In this document: positions 25,419 through 33,723 of the stretch, piece by piece
Layout of the letters: the number at the start of each line of letters is the position of its first letter
Position numbering within the stretch: the first letter of the stretch is position 1
Assembly: GCA_944376805.1 (NCBI GenBank)
Contig: CALWDX010000066.1
Location: forward strand, 1-48,319
Origin: an uncultured Clostridia bacterium
GTDB lineage: Bacteria > Bacillota > Clostridia > Lachnospirales > CAG-274
Length of the DNA stretch: 48,319 bases
Direction of reading: 5' to 3'
Notes under the pieces: generated by a model
The model's input: only the letters and a program-made list of their open reading frames with translations
Told to the model about the DNA's origin: nothing
Databases searched by the model: none
Translations under genes and position numbers: made by a program

Positions 25419-25946
25419 TTAATTTTTAAAATATAAATCTATAATTTTTTCTGCTAAATATTTTCTTTGATTAACTTCATTAATTAAATTAAGTAAAAAT
25501 AGCATTATAGCTGTATCTTCTTTTTCTTTAATACTATTTAAATCACTTTCTATTTTATTATAAAATTCATTATCTGATATTTTTTTATATTCTAAAAATT
25601 TACTATATATATCTTGAATATTATCCTCTTTATCTTTTAATATTAACCCTATATCATTAATAGAAAGATTTGATTTTAAATGATATATTAAAATTAATAA
25701 TATTAAATGATTTTTATTATACTTCTTTTTATTTGGTGATGTTAATATTTTATCTTTTGTATAGTTATTTATCATTGTTTTTGTTATTATTTTTTGCTCT
25801 TCATTTCTTTTATAACCTTTTAAGTTATCTTCTATAAAAGTTGTAACTTGGTCCATATATAAATCTATATTAGGTATTTTATCTATGCTTATATCTTCTA
25901 CACTTATATATTGTTTTAAAATTTTTAATATCTCTTCATTATTCAT
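25419..25946 (-). CDS. DUF1836 domain protein, probable HTH regulator
   Basis: 175 residues. The segment IPNIDLYMDQVTTFIEDNL (residues about 24-42) followed by ITKTMINNYTKDKIL, the Pro-Lys-Lys-Tyr stretch and SINDIGLILKD is the conserved core of DUF1836 proteins, which resemble small MerR-like DNA-binding proteins (compare YkrK of Bacillus). No experimental role is known to me for the clostridial form. It is divergent from pepF, and the two promoters lie back to back with -35 boxes three bases apart, so it may regulate itself and pepF. ATG start behind GGAGGT. Confidence 0.8.
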   Translation of the reverse strand: MNNEEILKILKQYISVEDISIDKIPNIDLYMDQVTTFIEDNLKGYKRNEEQKIITKTMINNYTKDKILTSPNKKKYNKNHLILLILIYHLKSNLSINDIGLILKDKEDNIQDIYSKFLEYKKISDNEFYNKIESDLNSIKEKEDTAIMLFLLNLINEVNQRKYLAEKIIDLYFKN

Positions 25947-25968
25947 AAAATTACCTCCACTATTTAAT

Positions 25969-25997
25969 ATATTATCATATAATTAAAACTATATCAA
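25969..25997 (-). promoter_or_regulatory. Promoter of the DUF1836 gene
   Basis: Minus strand: TTGATA (25992-25997), 17-base spacer, TAATAT (25969-25974). Confidence 0.65.
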
Positions 25998-26000
25998 ATA

Positions 26001-26029
26001 TTGACTATATTTTCTATATATGTTATATT
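26001..26029 (+). promoter_or_regulatory. Promoter of pepF
   Basis: TTGACT (26001-26006), 17-base spacer, TATATT (26024-26029). The -35 box is three bases from that of the divergent DUF1836 promoter. Confidence 0.7.
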
Positions 26030-26064
26030 ATATAAATATAATTTACATAGAAAGGAAGATATTT

Positions 26065-27816
26065 ATGGATAGTAACTGGAATTTAAATAACTTATATGAA
26101 AGCTATAAAAGTGAAAAATTTATAACTGATTTGAAAGATTTTGAAATAAGTGTAAATAATACTTTAGAATGGTGTAAAACTAATTTTAATAATATAGAAA
26201 ATGCTTCAGAAAAATTAGAAAGATATATAATAAAACTTGACTATTTAAGTAAATTTGACACTACTATTGCATATGTTGTACTTAGTTTAAAAGTAGATAC
26301 TACTAACTCTGAATTATTAAATTTAATGTCTAAAATAGAAAAAATATTAATAGATTTTTCACAAATAGAAAATTATCTCACAATATTTTTAAAAGATATA
26401 GAAGATTTAGATACTATAATAAATAATTCTGATATTTTAAAAGAATATAACTTTATTTTAAAAGAGGCTAAAAATAAAGCTGATAAATTATTAGATAATG
26501 ATAAAGAATATATTATTTCTAAAATGTCTTTAAATGGTTCTATTATGTGGAATAAACAATGGCAACAATTAACTTCTACATTAGCTGTTGATTATAACAA
26601 TGAAATTTTAACTTTACCTGAAGTTAGAAATTTAGCTTATGATAGTGATGCAAATGTTAGAAAAGAGGCTTATTATGCTGAACTTAAAGCCTATGAAAAA
26701 ATAGATATTCCTGTAGCTTTTTCTTTAAATGGGATTAAAGGTGAAGTTATAGAAGTTTGTAATCTTAAAGATTATAATTCACCATTAGAAATGACTTTAA
26801 AAAATTCAAGATTAGATAAAGAAGTTTTTGATGCTATGTTTGAAGCAATAAAAGAAAGTTTACCAAAATTACAAAAATACTTTATTAAAAAAGCTGAAAT
26901 TTTAGGGCATAAAAACGGTTTACCTTTCTATGATTTATTTGCACCTATATCAAATAATACTAAAAAATATACTTATGAAGAAGCTAAACAATTTGTATAT
27001 GATAACTTTTCAAATTTTAGTGAAAAATTAGGAAACTTTGCTAAAAAAGCTTTTGATAATAGATGGATAGATGTTTATTCTAAAAAAGGGAAAGTTGGTG
27101 GGGCTTTTTGTTATAGTATGCAAACTATAAAAGAAAGCCGTATATTATTAAACTTTTCTGGTTCTTTAGATAATATATTTACAATAGGTCACGAATTAGG
27201 ACATGGCTATCACAATTTATGCTTAAACAATGAAAAATACTTAAATACATCTTATACTATGCCCATTGCTGAAACTGCCTCTACATTTTGTGAACATATA
27301 TTAGTTAAATCTGCTTTAGAAAAAAGTGATGATAAAGATGAAAAATTGGCTATTCTTGAAAATGACTTATCTGGTACATTACAATGTATAGTTGATATAT
27401 ATAGTAGATTTTTATTTGAAGATGAAGTATTTAAAAGACGTAATAATGGTTTAATATCTACAGAAGAACTTTGCAATATAATGGAAGATGCTCAAAAAGA
27501 AGCTTATGGAAATGGTCTTGACCATAACTATTTACATAAATATATGTGGATTTGTAAAACACATTATTATAACGCTAATAATAATTACTATAATTTCCCT
27601 TATGCTTATGGTGTATTATTTTCAAAAGGTTTATTTGCTCTTTATTTGAAAGATAAAGAAAGTTTCCTTAAAAAATATGATGATATGCTTAGTATAACTG
27701 GTAAATCAGATTTATATGAAGTTGGTAAATTTATAGGTGTTGATTTAAAAAGTAAAGATTTTTGGTTATCTAGTTTAAACTTAATAATTGAAGATATAGA
27801 AAAATATTGTGCATAA
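26065..27816 (+). CDS. pepF: Oligoendopeptidase F (M3 family metallopeptidase)
   Basis: 583 residues, cytosolic zinc peptidase that cleaves short peptides. The zinc site is HELGH (H376, H380) in TIGHELGHGYHN, followed by the glutamate ligand region in MPIAETASTFCEHI; the C-terminal YNFPYAYGVLFSKGLFALY is typical of PepF/M3B. The helical N-terminal domain (about 1-200) caps the active site. The start ATG at 26065 has AAAGGAAG seven bases upstream, inside a longer open frame from 26020. Single gene, own promoter, strong terminator. Confidence 0.95.
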   Translation: MDSNWNLNNLYESYKSEKFITDLKDFEISVNNTLEWCKTNFNNIENASEKLERYIIKLDYLSKFDTTIAYVVLSLKVDTTNSELLNLMSKIEKILIDFSQIENYLTIFLKDIEDLDTIINNSDILKEYNFILKEAKNKADKLLDNDKEYIISKMSLNGSIMWNKQWQQLTSTLAVDYNNEILTLPEVRNLAYDSDANVRKEAYYAELKAYEKIDIPVAFSLNGIKGEVIEVCNLKDYNSPLEMTLKNSRLDKEVFDAMFEAIKESLPKLQKYFIKKAEILGHKNGLPFYDLFAPISNNTKKYTYEEAKQFVYDNFSNFSEKLGNFAKKAFDNRWIDVYSKKGKVGGAFCYSMQTIKESRILLNFSGSLDNIFTIGHELGHGYHNLCLNNEKYLNTSYTMPIAETASTFCEHILVKSALEKSDDKDEKLAILENDLSGTLQCIVDIYSRFLFEDEVFKRRNNGLISTEELCNIMEDAQKEAYGNGLDHNYLHKYMWICKTHYYNANNNYYNFPYAYGVLFSKGLFALYLKDKESFLKKYDDMLSITGKSDLYEVGKFIGVDLKSKDFWLSSLNLIIEDIEKYCA

Positions 27817-27825
27817 CTAATATAA

Positions 27826-27857
27826 CCCCCTTATTTTTTAATAAGGGGGCTTTTTAT
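27826..27857 (+). terminator. Terminator of pepF
   Basis: Perfect 10-base stem CCCCCTTATT / AATAAGGGGG with TTTT loop, followed by CTTTTTAT. It is one of the few GC-rich stems in the window and may also stop transcription from dusB on the other strand, where the U-tract is weaker. Confidence 0.88.
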
Positions 27858-27859
27858 AT

Positions 27860-28819
27860 TTATTGTTTCATACTAAGAAGTAAATCTTCCATTTTTTTAG
27901 GGTCTTCTATACTATTTATTATAACACGCATTTCAGAACTCTTTGGCATACCTTTTATATACCACCCTAAATGTTTTCTCATTTCTCTAATGCCTATATA
28001 CTCTCCTTTGTATTGTATAAGCATTTTTAAATGTTTAATAGATATATCTATTTTTTCATTTATAGATGGTTTTTCTAATAATTCACCTGTTTCTAAATAA
28101 TGTACTACTCTTTTAAATATCCAAGGGTTACCTTGTGCTGCTCTACCTATCATTATCGCATCACAGCCAGTATAATCTAACATTTCTTTAGCTTTTTCAG
28201 GGCTTGTTATATCACCATTACCTATTATAGGTATAGAAACACTTTCTTTAACTTTTTTTATTATATCCCAATCTGCAACACCAGAATAAAATTGTTCTCG
28301 TGTTCTTCCATGTATAGCAAGTCCAGAAGCTCCATTTTCTTCTACTATTTTAGCTATTTCAACAGCATTAATACAACTATCATCAAAACCTTTTCTTATT
28401 TTTATAGTTAAAGGTTTTTTAGTTGAAGCTGAAACAGCTTTTACTATTTCTCCTATAAGTTTTGGATTTTTCATAAGTGCAGAACCATCACCATTTTTAG
28501 TTATTTTAGGTGCTGGACAACCCATATTAATATCAAAAAAGCCTATATCTTCATTATCTTCTAATTTTTTAGCCATATCAGCTAAAACTTTAGGGTCTGA
28601 ACCAAATAACTGAACTGCTACTTTACCTTCTTTTTTATCTATTTCTAATAATTTTTTTGTATTATCATTATCATACATTATACCTTTAGCACTTACCATT
28701 TCAGAATATGTAAGCCCACAATTTTCTTCTTTGCATAATATCCTAAAAACAACATCTGTAACACCAGCCATAGGTGCTAAAAAAACTTTATTTTTAGGTT
28801 CAAAATTTCCAATCTTCAT
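27860..28819 (-). CDS. dusB: tRNA-dihydrouridine synthase B
   Basis: 319 residues. FMN-dependent enzyme reducing uridine to dihydrouridine in tRNA. FLAPMAGVTDVVFR at the N-terminus, the catalytic cysteine in INMGCPAPKITKNGDGSALM, TIKIRKGFDD, LAIHGRTREQFYSG and IGNGDITSPEKA with MIGRAAQGNPWIF form the DusB/Nifr3 signature. It starts one base after the DUF6145-like gene and closes the operon that begins with cdaR. Confidence 0.94.
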   Translation of the reverse strand: MKIGNFEPKNKVFLAPMAGVTDVVFRILCKEENCGLTYSEMVSAKGIMYDNDNTKKLLEIDKKEGKVAVQLFGSDPKVLADMAKKLEDNEDIGFFDINMGCPAPKITKNGDGSALMKNPKLIGEIVKAVSASTKKPLTIKIRKGFDDSCINAVEIAKIVEENGASGLAIHGRTREQFYSGVADWDIIKKVKESVSIPIIGNGDITSPEKAKEMLDYTGCDAIMIGRAAQGNPWIFKRVVHYLETGELLEKPSINEKIDISIKHLKMLIQYKGEYIGIREMRKHLGWYIKGMPKSSEMRVIINSIEDPKKMEDLLLSMKQ

Positions 28820-28820
28820 T

Positions 28821-29144
28821 TTAAAACTCCATTCTATTATTAAATAACTTGTACCATAAAGTTAAAGAAGATATTAATTCTTTATTTTCTCTTTTTATTT
28901 TTTCTATTTCTAATTTAGCTCCTATTTCATCACATAAAAAATCATCTTCTGAAAAGCTATAATCTATAAATAAACTACCATCACTATAAAATCCTATACT
29001 TAAAATTCCTCCAACTTTATTTACAAAATATATACCTATTTCTTTTATATTATTTTTTATATCTATTGGTAAACTTTCTGTTATATCATCAAAAAAATAT
29101 TTTTGATTATAACTAGATGTAGCAAATATAACTTTTTTATCCAA
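28821..29144 (-). CDS. DUF6145-like small protein, function unknown
   Basis: 107 residues, acidic and soluble. The layout SSYNQKYFFDD, LPIDIKNNIKEIGIYFVNKVGGILSI, DEIGAKLEIEKIKRENKELI, SLTLWYKLF matches a small uncharacterised family of Lachnospiraceae that I know as DUF6145; the name is from memory and should be checked. The gene lies between birA (11-base gap) and dusB (one-base gap), and its last codons carry the dusB ribosome site, so the three are translated together. No catalytic motif is visible. Confidence 0.7.
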   Translation of the reverse strand: MDKKVIFATSSYNQKYFFDDITESLPIDIKNNIKEIGIYFVNKVGGILSIGFYSDGSLFIDYSFSEDDFLCDEIGAKLEIEKIKRENKELISSLTLWYKLFNNRMEF

Positions 29145-29155
29145 AAAATCACCTC

Positions 29156-30142
29156 TTAAATATAATTCCCATTAATACTTCTCAATGAAACTTCTCCAGA
29201 AACTATTTTTAATATTTCATTTTCTGTTTCAAATATAATTTCACCTAAAGGGGATATATCTATAACTTTACCTATTATTTCTTTTTTATGATATATAAGT
29301 TTACAAACTTGATTTATATTAATACATAAACTTTTATATTCATCTAAGAATATAGAAAAATCCTTTTCTTTTATATATTTAAAATAATTATTTTCAAATT
29401 CTTTTAATAAATTAGCTATAATTTTTTGTCTTTCAATATTTTTATTTGTTTCTAAAAATATTGATGTTGCTTTATCTCCTAAAGCAACATCAAATTTTTG
29501 ATTATTAACATTTATACCTATACCTAAAATAATATATGATACTTTATCTATCTGTGCATTAACTTCAGTTAATATACCACAAACTTTTTTATTATTTATA
29601 ATAATATCATTTGGCCATTTAATTTTAGCATTAAGTCCAGTTATTGAGTTTATAGCCTTACAAACACAAATACCAGCTAATAAAGTTACTTGCATTATAC
29701 TAAAAAGTTCTATATCTGGTTTTAGTATTAAAGATAAAAAAATACCATCACCTTTATTACTTTCCCATTTTCTATCTAATCTACCTTTACCACTTGTTTG
29801 ACAATCTGCTACTATTAATGTACCTTCTTCTATTTCAATGTTAGAATTTATTAACTTTTTAGCATAATCATTTGTAGAATTTATTTCTTCAAAGAAATAG
29901 ATATTTTTCCCTAAAACAAATGTATTTAATTCTTTTTCTATTTCTAATTTATTAAATAAAAAATTATTTTCTACAAGTAAATAACCTTTATTTGTAACAG
30001 ATATAATATTATATCCCATATTTTTTAGTTTACTTATATTTTTCCATACTGCAGCCCTACTAACATTTAATAACTTTGCTATTTTTTCACCAGATATAAA
30101 ATCTTTATTTTCTTTTAAAATAACTAATATTTTTTCAGTCAT
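29156..30142 (-). CDS. birA: Bifunctional biotin ligase / biotin operon repressor BirA
   Basis: 328 residues. An N-terminal winged helix (residues about 1-65, GEKIAKLLNVSRAAVWKNISKLKNMGY) is followed by the ligase domain: INSTNDYAKKL, DCQTSGKGRLDRKWES (the biotinyl-AMP loop, GKGRLDR here instead of the usual GRGRxGR), IKWPNDIIINNKKVCGILTE, and a small C-terminal SH3-like domain. It attaches biotin to acyl carrier subunits and represses biotin genes. The presence of the HTH domain argues for the repressor form, but no biotin genes lie in the window. Confidence 0.94.
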   Translation of the reverse strand: MTEKILVILKENKDFISGEKIAKLLNVSRAAVWKNISKLKNMGYNIISVTNKGYLLVENNFLFNKLEIEKELNTFVLGKNIYFFEEINSTNDYAKKLINSNIEIEEGTLIVADCQTSGKGRLDRKWESNKGDGIFLSLILKPDIELFSIMQVTLLAGICVCKAINSITGLNAKIKWPNDIIINNKKVCGILTEVNAQIDKVSYIILGIGINVNNQKFDVALGDKATSIFLETNKNIERQKIIANLLKEFENNYFKYIKEKDFSIFLDEYKSLCININQVCKLIYHKKEIIGKVIDISPLGEIIFETENEILKIVSGEVSLRSINGNYI

Positions 30143-30164
30143 TAATTTCTCCTAATTAATAATA

Positions 30165-30668
30165 CTATTTCTTTTTACTCCAGCCAAAGTTCTCTAATAA
30201 TTCTTCTCTAGATGGATTACTATTTTCTGTACCTTCTTCCCCTATACTAACATTTGTTAATAAGCGACTTAAAGTAACTTTTTCTATGTCATCACCAAAT
30301 TCTTTTTGTAATTCTTCTAAAATAGAATTTTTTATATATTCATTTCCATTTTCTTGTTTTATTTTATCATAATCTAAATTTTTAATAGTTTCTTTAGCTA
30401 TTAATTGAGCTTTTTCAACATCTATTTTATTTAAATCTTTACTTTTTCCATTTAATACAACATCAACTGATACTTTATGTTCTCCTGTTTCAGATGAAAT
30501 ACTAACATTTATAGGACTTAAAGAAACATAACCCGGTTTAGAGGCAGTTGTAATAAATTGATAACCAATACCTATAAAAGCAATTAAAATAATACATATT
30601 AATATAAAAATTGTTATAACTGAACTTCGTTTATCTGAATTTATATTTCTATTTTGACCTTTTTCCAT
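30165..30668 (-). CDS. FliL-like single-pass membrane protein
   Basis: 167 residues. A short charged N-terminus is followed by one membrane segment (about residues 18-40) and a periplasm-side domain of about 125 residues. The latter resembles FliL: a beta strand region (VSLSPINVSISSETGEHKVSVDVVL), then helices and a closing IEKVTLSRLLTNVSIG. No flagellar gene is present; the neighbours are the FtsX-associated hydrolase and birA. Such proteins may have been recruited to the division machinery, which is inference. ATG at 30668 is chosen because AGAGGTGA lies just upstream; an earlier GTG at 30677 overlaps that site. Family call is tentative. Confidence 0.55.
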   Translation of the reverse strand: MEKGQNRNINSDKRSSVITIFILICIILIAFIGIGYQFITTASKPGYVSLSPINVSISSETGEHKVSVDVVLNGKSKDLNKIDVEKAQLIAKETIKNLDYDKIKQENGNEYIKNSILEELQKEFGDDIEKVTLSRLLTNVSIGEEGTENSNPSREELLENFGWSKKK

Positions 30669-30695
30669 ATTTATCACCTCTTATCTTAACTATTT

Positions 30696-31895
30696 TTATT
30701 TTAAATATGGTGCTGGGTCCGTATGCTTACCATTTATTCTAACTTCAAAATGAGCGTGAACTCCTGTTGAATATCCTGTTGAACCTGCTTTGGCAACAAC
30801 TTGACCTCTTTTTACTTGTTGACCTTTACTTACTACTAATTTAGAATTATGAGCATATAAAGTTGATAATCCATTACCATGGTCTATAATAACAGTTTTA
30901 CCATAACCACCTCTAGTTCCAGCATATATTACTGTTCCACTTTCAGCTGAAACAATATCTGTTCCATATGTAGCTTTCAAATCAAGTCCAGAATGTAATT
31001 CACTTTTTCCACTAATTGGATTTTTTCTATAACCATAAATATCATTATAAGGTCTCCCAGCATATGCTGGAACAGGATGTGCAAGCTTACCACCACTACC
31101 AGCATAAACTTTATTTGTGCTAGGTGTAGCACTTGCTGTTTTTGCTTTTGCTGCTTGTTGAGCGGCTTGTTGGGCTGCTCTTTGTGCTTCTTGAATAAGA
31201 TTTGCTATTTCTTTATCTTCTTTTTCTAAATCTTTTATTTTTTGCTCTAAAGCGGCTTGTTCTTTATTAAGGCTTTCAACCTTTTGTTGTTTAGTAGCTA
31301 TACTTTTTTCAACTTCTTTTTTCTTTTCTGAAGTTTGTTTTGTTAAAACTTCCAAGGTTTGTTTTTCAACTTTTATTTGTTCTACTTTTAAAGCTATAAA
31401 TTCTTCAGTTTCTTTGTATCTTTCAAAAAGGTCATTATCATAATCCATTATATAGTTTATATATTCTATTCTTTTAAAAAAATCTGTAAAACCTTTTGCA
31501 TCTAAAAGAATTTCCATATAACCACTATCACCATATTCATACATAACTCTTATACGTTCTTTAAGACTAGCATATTGTTTTTCTCTTCTTTCTGTAGCTT
31601 CTTTAAGTTCTTGTTCAGATTTAGCTAAGCTTTCTTTTGTATCATTTAATTTCTTTTGTAAATTAGAAAGTTCTGTTTCAATTTTATCTAAATTAGCATC
31701 TAAAGTTTCCACTTCTTTTAATATAGAACTTTTTTGTTGTTTAGATTGTTCTAATGTATTTTTAGAACTATTTATTTGATTTTTTATACTATTTTTTTCT
31801 TTATTAAGTTGACTAACACTTTTAGAATAAGCATTATTACTAAGAGAAAATACAAATATAGATGTTGTTAAAAATAATGTTAAATATCGTTTCAA
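30696..31895 (-). CDS. Coiled-coil murein hydrolase with M23 peptidase domain (EnvC/PcsB-like partner of FtsEX)
   Basis: 399 residues. Signal peptide 1-25 (KRYLTLFLTTSIFVFSLS...AYS), then a long coiled coil (about 26-245) with an Ala/Gln-rich hinge (AQRAAQQAAQQAAKAK), then a C-terminal M23 LytM domain. The zinc ligands are intact (HSGLDL and HAHFEVR), so unlike Escherichia EnvC this protein should be an active endopeptidase. FtsX normally grips the coiled coil and FtsE ATP hydrolysis activates cleavage. It follows ftsX by 12 bases, which fits that role, comparable with PcsB and CwlO in other Firmicutes. Confidence 0.9.
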   Translation of the reverse strand: MKRYLTLFLTTSIFVFSLSNNAYSKSVSQLNKEKNSIKNQINSSKNTLEQSKQQKSSILKEVETLDANLDKIETELSNLQKKLNDTKESLAKSEQELKEATERREKQYASLKERIRVMYEYGDSGYMEILLDAKGFTDFFKRIEYINYIMDYDNDLFERYKETEEFIALKVEQIKVEKQTLEVLTKQTSEKKKEVEKSIATKQQKVESLNKEQAALEQKIKDLEKEDKEIANLIQEAQRAAQQAAQQAAKAKTASATPSTNKVYAGSGGKLAHPVPAYAGRPYNDIYGYRKNPISGKSELHSGLDLKATYGTDIVSAESGTVIYAGTRGGYGKTVIIDHGNGLSTLYAHNSKLVVSKGQQVKRGQVVAKAGSTGYSTGVHAHFEVRINGKHTDPAPYLK

Positions 31896-31907
31896 TTTTA
31901 TTTCCTC

Positions 31908-33026
31908 CTATACATTTAAATGTTTTTTAATAGAATTAACAGAACCTATAACCCCAAGTAAAACACCTAATGTAATAGTTACAGGAGATATAGCTATAAA
32001 CATTGATAATGTATCTTTAAACTCAACATAATTTTTTATAAAAGGCATTCTTTCATACATTAAATTAATAATTTTACTATATCCAAATGTACATATAACT
32101 ATTGGTATAAGAGAACCTATTATACCTATTATAATACCCTCTATAACAAAAGGCCATCTAATAAACCAATCTGTAGCACCTACATATTTCATAATGTTTA
32201 TTTCAGTTTTTCTAACATAAACTGTAAGTTTTATTGTATTTACAATAATTGCAACAGATATAACTGCTAATATAAGTATTATAATTATGCTAGCTATTCT
32301 AACTGTATTATTAATAGCTAATAATATATCTGATTCTTTTTGAGGATGTCTTATTTTTTCAATTCCTATATATTCATAATCTTTATCACCAATTTTTATT
32401 TCTTCAGTAGTAGTTTCTGTTTTAAATGTATTTTCTATTGATTTTTCTTTTGATTGTGTTGTTGCTTGAGTTGTCTGTTCTACCTTTTTAGCTGTTGTAC
32501 TTTCACTTAAAGGATTTTCTATTATTTCTTGAACTTCTTGTTCTTCTTTTTTTCTATTTTCAACTAATTGTTCTTCAAATTCTTTTTGTAATTTAGTTAC
32601 ATCTTTTATAACTTGCTTTTGATTTTTAGCTCCATTTATAGATAGCTCAAAAGACCTAGGAAAAGGGTTGTCATCTTCAAGACCAGACAAAATATCTTGG
32701 TCATTTTGCCATTCTTTTTTCGCCCAATCTAAAGCTTCTTGTTTAGACATATATACTACATCTGTTACATTTTTTATATCTTGTAATTTTTTAAAAATAT
32801 CTTGTATTTCCTCTTCTGTAACTTCATCACCAAGATACAAAGATACACCTATACTTTCTTCAACTTTTTCTAATGCTCTATCCAAATTTATAGCTATACA
32901 TAATGATATTATAAGCATAAATGCACAAGCTGCAACTGAAGCTATAGAAGCGACTGACATTAGACCATTTTTAGTAATGCTTTTAGCCCCTTGTTTAATA
33001 TGATATCTAGCACTTCTAATCTTCAT
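31908..33026 (-). CDS. ftsX: Cell division protein FtsX with enlarged extracellular loop
   Basis: 372 residues, about 70 more than usual. Four membrane helices: about 25-48, 244-266, 292-314 and 341-363. The first extracellular loop (about 49-243) contains the conserved LYLGDEVTEEEI, MSKQEALDWAKKEW and NPFPRSFEL. Just before the expected end GIEKIRHPQKESDILL it carries an extra segment (about 147-216) rich in Glu, Gln, Thr and Ser (for example STTAKKVEQTTQATTQSK). FtsX is the permease-like partner of FtsE that transmits ATP hydrolysis to a murein hydrolase, here the gene downstream. Start ATG at 33026 has GGAGG upstream and overlaps the ftsE end by 11 bases. Confidence 0.94.
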   Translation of the reverse strand: MKIRSARYHIKQGAKSITKNGLMSVASIASVAACAFMLIISLCIAINLDRALEKVEESIGVSLYLGDEVTEEEIQDIFKKLQDIKNVTDVVYMSKQEALDWAKKEWQNDQDILSGLEDDNPFPRSFELSINGAKNQKQVIKDVTKLQKEFEEQLVENRKKEEQEVQEIIENPLSESTTAKKVEQTTQATTQSKEKSIENTFKTETTTEEIKIGDKDYEYIGIEKIRHPQKESDILLAINNTVRIASIIIILILAVISVAIIVNTIKLTVYVRKTEINIMKYVGATDWFIRWPFVIEGIIIGIIGSLIPIVICTFGYSKIINLMYERMPFIKNYVEFKDTLSMFIAISPVTITLGVLLGVIGSVNSIKKHLNV

Positions 33027-33699
33027 AGTTATAACCTCCCTCTTTGTCACTTAATATTACACCCTTTTGAATAGTTATAACTCTTTTTTTCATTTCATCA
33101 ACAATATCTCTAGCATGTGTAGCTATAACAACTGTTGTACCTCTTGCATTTATTTCTTTTAAAAGCTCCATAATCTCCCAAGCTGTTTCTGGGTCTAAAT
33201 TACCTGTAGGTTCATCTGCTAATAATATAGGTGGTTTATTTATTATAGCTCTAGCAAGTGCAACTCTTTGTTGCTCACCACCTGATAACTCATTAGGATA
33301 TACTTTAGCTTTATGAGTTAGTCCTACCATAGCTAAAATAGCTGGAACATTTCTTCTTATAGCTTTTGGTGGTGCCTCTGTAACTTGGAGTGCAAAAGCT
33401 ATATTTTCAAATACTGTTTTGCTAGGTAATAATCTAAAATCTTGAAAAACAACTCCCATTTTTCTTCTTAAAAATGGTATTTCTTTTCTTTTTATTTCAC
33501 CTATATTCATACCATCTATAATTATTTTACCCTTTGTAGGCTCAACTTCTTTTAATAACATTTTCATAAAAGTAGATTTTCCAGAACCTGAAGAACCAAT
33601 AATAAAAACAAATTCACCTTTATTTATATTTAATGAAATATTATTTATGGCAGTTGCACCATTATCATAAATCTTTGTAACTTTCTCAACTTTAATCAA
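33016..33699 (-). CDS. ftsE: Cell division ATP-binding protein FtsE
   Basis: 227 residues. Walker A GSSGSGKST (35-43), VFQDFRLLPSKTVFENIAFAL (Q-loop and the FtsE-specific LLP segment), signature ELSGGEQQRVALARAI, Walker B PILLADEPTGNLDP and the IATHARDIVDEM H-loop. Start codon is TTG, preceded by AAAGGGCG; no ATG exists near it and the protein then begins MIKVEKVTKIY as in the family. The ribosome site of ftsX lies in its last codons. Second gene of the cdaR operon. Confidence 0.96.
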   Translation of the reverse strand: MIKVEKVTKIYDNGATAINNISLNINKGEFVFIIGSSGSGKSTFMKMLLKEVEPTKGKIIIDGMNIGEIKRKEIPFLRRKMGVVFQDFRLLPSKTVFENIAFALQVTEAPPKAIRRNVPAILAMVGLTHKAKVYPNELSGGEQQRVALARAIINKPPILLADEPTGNLDPETAWEIMELLKEINARGTTVVIATHARDIVDEMKKRVITIQKGVILSDKEGGYNYED

Positions 33700-33723
33700 T
33701 TTTATCGCCCTTTCAAACTTTTG

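Noticed and set aside
30165..30668. Flagellar gene cluster
   Set aside because: Only a FliL-like protein is present; no other flagellar gene occurs in 48 kb, so motility cannot be inferred.
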